This document shows, piece after piece, positions 7,134-11,507 of a DNA stretch of 11,507 nt (positions within the stretch are counted from its first letter, which is position 1; the number at the start of each line of letters is the position of its first letter). The notes beneath the pieces were generated by a model. That model was not told the DNA's origin. It saw only the letters and a program-made list of their open reading frames with translations, and did no database searches. Location of the stretch: the NCBI GenBank assembly GCA_030064795.1, contig JASJEI010000143.1, forward strand, positions 1 through 11,507, given 5' to 3'. The translations under genes and the position numbers were made by a program. This DNA is from Pleurocapsa sp. MO_226.B13 (GTDB lineage: Bacteria; Cyanobacteriota; Cyanobacteriia; Cyanobacteriales; Xenococcaceae).

Positions 7134-7807
7134 AGCTATTATTTTCGGTTAGTTATTTGCCAAACGAATAGCCGTGCATTTGGTATTGCCCGTAGAAACA
7201 ATTATTGACCAAAAAAATCTAAACATAGTCGGTAATATTTTGAAGTCGAACATTTTTATAAATAGTCAATCAAAACAAATACAAATATGTAGTTTTGAAG
7301 AAATACTTAATAGATACCAACTAATTTATGGCTGATTTCTATCTATTGGGTAAAGCTATTCCAAAGAATTTTGCTTGGTTTATAAAGCTCTGGAAAAGTT
7401 CTTGCTTCAGCAAGCAAAATAAACTCTCCTGAAGATGAAGAAAATACAGAAGAGCCTGTTTGGTAAAAAAATTATGCTCGTTCGCGGTGTAGTTAAAACA
7501 AAAATTACCTGTTGTCAAACGTTTGCGGGTTCGGTAATTATTTGGTTCTGGCGAAGCAGGACGAGCAAACATTTGATTCACTTCGTCAACAGGTTTCTAT
7601 GACGGCTGCTGCATTTAAGCAAATCAATAACGGGAGCAGCGATCGCTACACTATTAGTCTCAGCATTATTTTTCGTTTCCTTTGTAGTTAGCTAATAATT
7701 TTTAATCTCTCGTCAACATTGATTTCTCCTACTTGACCTTGGTATATGTGCCGAGGTTTTTTATTGTTTGAATTAATTTTGTTGGTTAATGGCAAAATTA
7801 AGATTGA
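7134..7807. other. Gene-poor 674-base stretch between divergent transcription units
   Basis: No frame here is convincing. A minus-strand frame from 7581 to 7339 (80 codons, GTG start, no clear ribosome site) and plus-strand frames at 7435-7602 (55 codons) and 7599-7691 (31 triplets including the stop, overlapping the previous by ATGA) are open but have unremarkable composition. A further plus-strand frame from 7603 to 7695 would encode a hydrophobic stretch (ITGAAIATLLVSALFF) but has no ATG, and could be a remnant of a membrane peptide gene. The operon promoter should lie near 7150-7300 on the minus strand; a weak candidate is TTCGAC, 17 bases, TATGTT, between about 7245 and 7215. One GCGATCGC octamer is at 7639-7646. 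Confidence 0.5.
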
Positions 7808-7831
7808 ATGGTTGCTTGGATGGAGAAAGTG

Positions 7832-8146
7832 ATGGAGATTGCAGAAAATACAATTTTAGTAACTGCTGTGATTTGGGTTATCTGGCAAGTTTTTTCCCTG
7901 AGAAATATGACCCTTAACGGCGGAACTATTATTCCACCTGCAATTACATCGTTAATAATATTTATCATCTTCCTAGCTTTAGTTGTCGCTTTCCAATTTT
8001 CTTCTCTTCATTTAATCTGGCTTTTTCTTCTCAGTCTAGTGCTGGGTTTTGTCGCGATTATTTTTCCAGTAGGACAGAAAATTGCTATGGGATTTTTAGC
8101 TCTTCTTGCTATGACAGGAAAGAGTCAAGGAGAAACTGAAGAATAA
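7832..8146 (+). CDS. Small hydrophobic membrane protein of unknown function
   Basis: I do not recognise this protein. From the ATG at 7832 it has 104 residues; the frame extends to ATGs at 7820 and 7808 (112 residues). I prefer 7832 because GGAGA at 7822-7826 sits at normal ribosome-site distance, while no such site precedes 7808. Most of it is membrane helix: TILVTAVIWVIWQVF, then SLIIFIIFLALVVAF, then LIWLFLLSLVLGFVAIIF, with a possible short fourth helix IAMGFLALLAM. The tail (TGKSQGETEE) is polar and acidic. It is divergent from the secretion operon and 80 bases before the next gene, with which it may be co-transcribed. A small integral membrane helper of the mating system is possible but unproven. 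Confidence 0.65.
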   Translation: MEIAENTILVTAVIWVIWQVFSLRNMTLNGGTIIPPAITSLIIFIIFLALVVAFQFSSLHLIWLFLLSLVLGFVAIIFPVGQKIAMGFLALLAMTGKSQGETEE

Positions 8147-8152
8147 AGCGAT

Positions 8153-8170
8153 TAGGCTGCACCTAGCCTA
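8153..8170. other. Short inverted repeat after the small membrane-protein gene
   Basis: TAGGCT (8153-8158) and AGCCTA (8165-8170) form a six-pair hairpin eight bases after the stop codon. There is no T-run on either strand directly after it, so a rho-independent terminator is not supported. It could be a weak pausing or mRNA 3'-end structure. Confidence 0.3.
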
Positions 8171-8226
8171 CGGATCGCGTCACTAAAAAGAGTAAATATA
8201 TTCCGTAACGTACATAAAAATGTCTG

Positions 8227-8565
8227 ATGAGCGAGGATAATTCACTTTGGACAAAAAAAGGGGCAACTCTCAGTGATAAGACCGCCCAAAAAGAATTTGG
8301 ACTTACCCAAGAAGAGATCGTTGATGCTATTAAAGTAGGAAAACTACAAGATCGACATAACACTTTATATGGTAATCCGAGTCTTAAGCTTTTGAGAAAT
8401 CAGGTAGAAAAGCTTGTAATTGAAAAATATGGAACTGACTATCTTAAAACTAAACAAACCAAAACTGAATTAAGGAAAGTTAACACAGAAATACGAAGCC
8501 TGAAAAGAAAAATTTCTCAGCTAGAAAAAAGGAAAAAAGAACTTTTAGAAACTCTTGATGAATAA
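8227..8565 (+). CDS. Conserved-type hypothetical protein with helix-turn-helix-like front and coiled-coil tail
   Basis: This 112-residue protein begins WTKKGATLSDKTAQKEFGLT, continues QEEIVDAIKVGKLQ, then NPSLKLLRNQVEKLVIEKYG. The order 'SDKTAxxEFGLTxEEIxxAIxxGKL' resembles a small winged-helix or excisionase-like DNA-binding fold, where a pattern of this kind picks the recognition helix. I have a general memory of related hypothetical proteins in cyanobacteria and other bacteria but know no function. Residues from about 75 to the end (LRKVNTEIRSLKRKISQLEK and on) form a strongly charged coiled coil, suggesting a dimer. Another ATG at 8220 in a different frame gives only six codons (MSDERG) overlapping this start. 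A plasmid-borne DNA-binding regulator is a reasonable guess. Confidence 0.65.
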   Translation: MSEDNSLWTKKGATLSDKTAQKEFGLTQEEIVDAIKVGKLQDRHNTLYGNPSLKLLRNQVEKLVIEKYGTDYLKTKQTKTELRKVNTEIRSLKRKISQLEKRKKELLETLDE

Positions 8566-8593
8566 TAATTCCTATCGTTTGTTCTTTTGATTG

Positions 8594-9538
8594 TTATCTA
8601 TTAGCAAACCAAACGACATATTCTCTAACTAGCCAAAAATTTGGGTTTTCCTGAGAAACAACTTCCACATCAGCCAGAGGGACATATCCTGTTTTTCTAC
8701 CTTCTCGCACTTTGATGATGATTCCATAGCTTTCATCTTCATCTTCTATCGAGAGGACTTTCATCTCATGACCCACACTGAAAGGCTGATCTCGATCGGG
8801 TTCAAAAGGATTTGCGCTTAAATCCTCCTGACGTTCTACTTGAAATGGGAACGTGAGCCTCTCTAAAAGCCAGTTCGACCAGTCTCTTGTTGACCATTCG
8901 GCATATTTTTGTTCCCACAATTCATCATTGCCCTCATCCCATGAGGAATCATAAATTTGACTGTCGTTTAAATCCTCTGCATACTCTTCATTTGTTTCAA
9001 GCTTGTGGTTGGCTTCAGACTCAAGCTCTTTATCGTCAGGAATATAGGGAATGATACCTTGAAGAAATGCTTGTTCTTGAACTTCACGAGGAGCGTGACG
9101 GATATCTAAGATGAAACCATTGACTGAAACCATCCAGATTAGGGGATTATCGTCGATTCTACTCGGTAAGCACCAATCAGGACTCATTTGGGACATCTTC
9201 ATCATGTCGCGAATTTGTTTCGATTTACCCTGTCCCGTACTCTGTCCCACTCCAAAATGTTTGTAAAGTTCCGTCGCTTTAATATGGGGAGTTTGAGAAG
9301 AGTCATAAAGAAAATTGACCAAACCAATGGCGTGAACGATACCACAAGCCCAAGTTTTGGCTTTGCCTCTAACCAAAGGAGAAGGGCGTTTGCGACAGAG
9401 AGCAGCCGTTAGCTTACGAGACATATCTGCATATTCAGCGTTGAGATATTGAGAGCAGAAAGCATCTGTAAGAGCAGTAATTTCGGCAAATAAGATATGC
9501 ATCTGTTTTGGAACTTTTTCTCCTGTTGATTTGGTCAT
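8594..9538 (-). CDS. DUF6398-like domain fused to a CcbP-like calcium-binding domain
   Basis: This 314-residue protein has two domains. Residues about 10-157 match what I recall of DUF6398: PKQMHILFAEITALTDAFC, a Lys/Arg-rich AALCRKRPSPLVRGK, WACGIVHAIGLVNFL, then ATELYKHFGVGQSTGQGKSK that looks like a helix-turn-helix, and CLPSRIDDNP. A highly acidic linker follows (158-215). Residues about 220-312 (WSNWLLERLTFPFQVE, then VGHEMKVLSIEDEDESYGII, GYVPLADVEVV, ending YVVWFANR) resemble the Anabaena calcium-binding protein CcbP, which has the same FPF and late W-F elements and uses acidic surface residues to hold calcium. No enzyme motif is evident. Possible roles are a calcium-responsive DNA-binding protein or a plasmid-encoded regulator. 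It is divergent from parA across 160 bases and could share control signals. The domain calls are from memory of these families. Confidence 0.75.
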   Translation of the reverse strand: MTKSTGEKVPKQMHILFAEITALTDAFCSQYLNAEYADMSRKLTAALCRKRPSPLVRGKAKTWACGIVHAIGLVNFLYDSSQTPHIKATELYKHFGVGQSTGQGKSKQIRDMMKMSQMSPDWCLPSRIDDNPLIWMVSVNGFILDIRHAPREVQEQAFLQGIIPYIPDDKELESEANHKLETNEEYAEDLNDSQIYDSSWDEGNDELWEQKYAEWSTRDWSNWLLERLTFPFQVERQEDLSANPFEPDRDQPFSVGHEMKVLSIEDEDESYGIIIKVREGRKTGYVPLADVEVVSQENPNFWLVREYVVWFANR

Positions 9539-9592
9539 GACCTCAATAGTGCATTACGTTTTTAACTACCCTCCTACATCCTTCAAAGTACC

Positions 9593-9657
9593 ATTTCTCA
9601 ACTTTTTTGTTCCAGATGTTATCCTGGCAGTCAACAGTTACTATTACGTTGAGAAAT
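9593..9657. promoter_or_regulatory. Perfect 10-base inverted repeat in the parA upstream region (candidate operator or partition site)
   Basis: ATTTCTCAAC (9593-9602) and GTTGAGAAAT (9648-9657) are exact inverted copies, 45 bases apart, in the space between the divergent DUF6398-like gene and parA. The octamer ATTACGTT also occurs twice here in direct orientation (9553-9560 and 9643-9650). Such symmetric sites next to parA genes are often bound by the Par proteins for autoregulation. The spacing is too wide for a simple hairpin terminator. Binding is inferred, not shown. Confidence 0.45.
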
Positions 9658-9698
9658 ACTACTATACCCGTGCAAGCTCAGGATAGGAAAACCAAGAA

Positions 9699-10451
9699 AT
9701 GAGCAAGACGATCGCCATTTTCAATCAAGCTGGGGGAGTAGGAAAAACCACTCTTACCCACAATCTCGGCTACCATTTAGCCAGACGCTCTCATTCCGTA
9801 TTGCTGGTTGACCTTGACCCCCAGGCTTCTTTGACTACCTTTATGGGTGTCGATACCGAAAGCTTGGAAAAAACTCCTTTTGATGCCCTGATTAACGAAG
9901 AACCTTTATTTATCCTCAAAGATATCGAGGGGATAGACCTTGCTCCCACTAATATCACTCTTAGTGTGGCAGAGATTCAACTGGTTAATCTAGATTTTCG
10001 CGAAGTTCGCCTCAAAGAATCCCTCGAACCAATTCGAGATGATTATGATTTTATTCTCATTGACTGTCCCCCCAGTTTGGGGTTACTCAGCTACACCAGC
10101 TTGGTAGCTGCTACTCACGTCCTCGTTCCCATCGAAACTCATTTCAAAGCCTTCCAGGGAACTAATTTATTACTACAAACCATTGCCAAGGTCAGAAAGC
10201 GAGGCAACCGCCAATTACAGCTAGCGGGTTTTGTTCCCTCCCGTTATGCTGTCAGCAATTCTCAAGATAAACGTACCCTCAAAGCCATTCAGGAACAGTT
10301 TGGTACAGTAGCTCCAGTTTACGAACCGATTCCCCGCACTACTGCCTTTGCTGATGCCTCAGAACAACAGTTACCATTAGCCCTTTATGATTCCAAACAT
10401 TCAGCCTTGAAGATTTTAGATGAACTAGCTACTCAGATAGAAAAACTATGA
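9699..10451 (+). CDS. parA: ParA-type plasmid partition ATPase
   Basis: This 250-residue protein has all core ParA/MinD elements: Walker A at residues 8-18 (FNQAGGVGKTT, nucleotide-binding Lys16), Walker A' at 34-43 (VLLVDLDPQA, Asp38 and Asp40), Walker B at 117-126 (DFILIDCPPS, Asp122), and the ParA-like C-terminal pattern. ParA uses ATP-dependent nucleoid binding to move plasmid copies apart. The position of the signature lysine of the deviant Walker A (KGGxGKT) is Ala11 here. It lacks the N-terminal helix-turn-helix of type Ia ParA proteins, starting directly with the Walker strand. AGGA at 9685-9688 is a fair ribosome site for ATG 9699. No parB follows: the ATG overlapping the stop (10448) opens only MTVFDS before TAG. 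Repeats on both sides are candidate partition or control sites. Confidence 0.9.
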   Translation: MSKTIAIFNQAGGVGKTTLTHNLGYHLARRSHSVLLVDLDPQASLTTFMGVDTESLEKTPFDALINEEPLFILKDIEGIDLAPTNITLSVAEIQLVNLDFREVRLKESLEPIRDDYDFILIDCPPSLGLLSYTSLVAATHVLVPIETHFKAFQGTNLLLQTIAKVRKRGNRQLQLAGFVPSRYAVSNSQDKRTLKAIQEQFGTVAPVYEPIPRTTAFADASEQQLPLALYDSKHSALKILDELATQIEKL

Positions 10452-10478
10452 CAGTTTTTGACAGTTAGTAAAAATAAC

Positions 10479-10515
10479 GTTACCGAAGTGTTGTTACCAA
10501 TCAATTATTGGTAAC
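10479..10515. promoter_or_regulatory. GTTACC repeats and perfect palindrome after parA (candidate partition site)
   Basis: GTTACC occurs at 10479-10484 and 10493-10498, and its inverse GGTAAC at 10510-10515. The last two are parts of a perfect nine-base inverted repeat, GTTACCAAT (10493-10501) and ATTGGTAAC (10507-10515), with a five-base loop. Centromere-like sites of repeated short motifs often lie beside parA. No T-run follows on the plus strand, so a terminator for parA is less likely. The region sits between parA and the insertion sequence, so it might also belong to the IS target. Confidence 0.45.
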
Positions 10516-10729
10516 GCTTGAGGCAAAACTATAAGTCATAAGTAGGTGGGCGAAAAAAAACTATAAAATAGGTCAAGCGAAAATAAACCTAAATAAAGTT
10601 GTCCTCGAACGGATACCGCGACTCATATACCCATTGGTCACAAGTTAAGGAAATCAGAAAAAGGTCAAGAGAAGTCAAGAATCGTGTAAAACTCAGAGAT
10701 AGTAAGCATCTGAAGGATTTTATTTCTCT

Positions 10730-11507
10730 ATGAGTAAGAGCAAAAGGCTTAACCGAGACCATGCCAAAAAAACGCACCGACCAATGGTAGAAGATCGAGT
10801 CATTGCCGAACACCTAACCGCTTTGCTAACCCCAACAATCAAATCTCAGTCGCGACATTTTCGAGAATTGGGACTCAGAGAAAGAATTCTGACACTTCCT
10901 TTGATGGTAGCTGCGGTTTTGACCGTGCGGAAGCGGGATTTAAAATCCCGCTGTCCGCTGCACGGTGCATTCCGCACTTTATTATGGCGTGATGTACCAG
11001 GAGTAAGCGAATTAGCTCGATTGCTAGAAACAGAAGGATTCTTATGGTGTAGTGCCACGAAAGTCAGTCAACAAGCTCTATCCCAAAGATTTTTGACATT
11101 TCCTGCTATTTTATTTGAGAGAATTTGCACCGAAATTTTGCCCAGCCTGAAAGCCAGATGGTTAGCTCGTCAAAATCGTCCTTTACCCGATCTGGTTCAA
11201 TTTACCCTGTCTAAGTTTGAGAGAATTTGGATTGCAGACGGTTCAACTTTGGAGGCTTTGTTTCGTAAACTCAAGAGCTTGGAAGAGGTGAAAACTGGAA
11301 AGTTAGCTGGCAAGATCGGAGTGGTCATCGATTTAGTGACACGCTTGCCAGTGGCAATCTGGTTTAAGGAAAATCCCTGTGCCTCAGACACTGGTTTTGA
11401 AGATAATTTGTTAGAGTTAGTCTCAGCCCAGACGTTGTTGTTACTAGATCGGGGATTTTATCATTTTCAGTTTTGGCAGAAATTAATCGAAGGCGGAGTT
11501 CACTTTA
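10730..11507 (+). CDS. IS4-family transposase, N-terminal part, carrying an in-frame palindromic insert
   Basis: This frame is open from ATG 10730 to the window end (259 codons, no stop). It encodes a DDE transposase that cuts and moves the insertion sequence. Recognised features are LRERILTLPLMVAAVLT, WCSATKVSQQALSQRF, IWIADGSTLEALFRKL with the first catalytic Asp at residue 170, and LLLLDRGFYHFQ with the second Asp at 240. The third acidic residue (the YREK-type motif) would lie beyond the window. Residues 66-83 (VRKRDLKSRCPLHGAFRT) come from a 54-base palindromic insert at 10924-10977; without it the frame would read AAVLTLLWRDVPGV. ATG 10784 is an alternative start (MVEDRVIAEHL). An out-of-frame ATG at 10761 reads MPKKRTDQW before a stop, suggesting a one-base loss. 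Activity of this copy is doubtful. Confidence 0.8.
   Translation, partial: MSKSKRLNRDHAKKTHRPMVEDRVIAEHLTALLTPTIKSQSRHFRELGLRERILTLPLMVAAVLTVRKRDLKSRCPLHGAFRTLLWRDVPGVSELARLLETEGFLWCSATKVSQQALSQRFLTFPAILFERICTEILPSLKARWLARQNRPLPDLVQFTLSKFERIWIADGSTLEALFRKLKSLEEVKTGKLAGKIGVVIDLVTRLPVAIWFKENPCASDTGFEDNLLELVSAQTLLLLDRGFYHFQFWQKLIEGGVHF
10924..10977. repeat. 54-base nested palindrome inserted in frame in the transposase gene
   Basis: The outer inverted ends are GTGCGGAA (10925-10932) and TTCCGCAC (10970-10977). Inside are two further palindromes: GCGGGATTT/AAATCCCGC (10933-10941 and 10943-10951) and TGCACGGTGCA (10959-10969). An outer stem enclosing two hairpins makes a three-way, cloverleaf-like fold. 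Taking out these 54 bases restores TTGACTTTATTATGG, which reads LTLLW as expected of the family. It therefore looks like a small mobile palindrome rather than part of the transposase. It resembles in principle the Rickettsia palindromic elements found inside genes. Confidence 0.7.

Larger units (their letters stand above)
10530..11507 (+). mobile_element. IS4-family insertion sequence, left part (runs off the window)
   Basis: The element is recognised by its transposase. Its left boundary is uncertain. The segment ATAAGTCATAAGTAGGTGGG (10531-10550) is the best candidate for the left inverted end because it is followed by about 180 bases of non-coding leader typical of these elements, but the matching right end is outside the window. 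The insertion lies about 80 bases after parA and may have displaced whatever originally followed it. Confidence 0.5.

Noticed and set aside
7339..7581. Minus-strand frame of 80 codons with a GTG start
   Set aside because: It has no ribosome site, no recognisable domain and an odd Phe/Leu-rich end; kept only as part of the intergenic description.
10493..10515. Rho-independent terminator for parA
   Set aside because: The palindrome is AT-rich in the stem and is not followed by a run of T on the plus strand; it fits a protein-binding site better.
10589..11391. Minus-strand frames of 64-74 codons
   Set aside because: They are opposite the IS leader and the transposase, whose DDE motifs prove the plus-strand frame.

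Overview
The window looks like part of a cyanobacterial plasmid or other accessory replicon. The evidence is five copies of the cyanobacterial octamer GCGATCGC (at 1990, 3757, 4000, 5623 and 7639), short heptamer repeats of cyanobacterial type (4647-4780), a conjugation-type secretion cluster, a ParA partition gene and mobile-element sequence at both edges. Family assignments come from reading the translations by eye and have not been tested by database search.

From 7133 down to 64, six genes run head to tail on the minus strand and probably form one operon. In order of transcription they are: a multi-pass membrane protein like VirB6/TrbL; a VirB8/TraE-like protein; a VirB10/TrbI-like protein; a 557-residue protein that looks like a copy of the VirB10-like front half without its TrbI domain; a small exported protein resembling the N-terminal domain of VirB9/TraK; and an exported helical-repeat protein. 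Together these would build the channel and periplasmic scaffold of a type IV secretion or mating apparatus. No ATPase, coupling protein or relaxase is present here. A 208-base gap holding an imperfect inverted array of heptamers separates the virB8-like and virB10-like genes.

Bases 1-103 have the form of the tip of a large transposon. Read on the minus strand they start with TGT and carry four spaced copies of an ACCC-containing binding-site-like repeat. The last operon gene runs into this tip, so its final dozen residues are transposon sequence and the gene is probably truncated.

Bases 7134-7807 contain no convincing gene. Two small plus-strand genes follow: a hydrophobic membrane protein (about 104 residues) and a 112-residue protein with a helix-turn-helix-like front and a coiled-coil tail. 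A minus-strand gene (8594-9538) joins a DUF6398-like domain to a CcbP-like calcium-binding domain. It is divergent from parA (9699-10451), whose Walker A motif lacks the usual signature lysine. No parB is seen, but inverted repeats before and after parA are candidate operator or partition sites.

The right edge (about 10530 onward) is the front of an IS4-type insertion sequence. Its transposase frame is open to the window end but carries an in-frame 54-base nested palindrome that could fold into a cloverleaf, and it shows signs of a one-base frameshift near the start.
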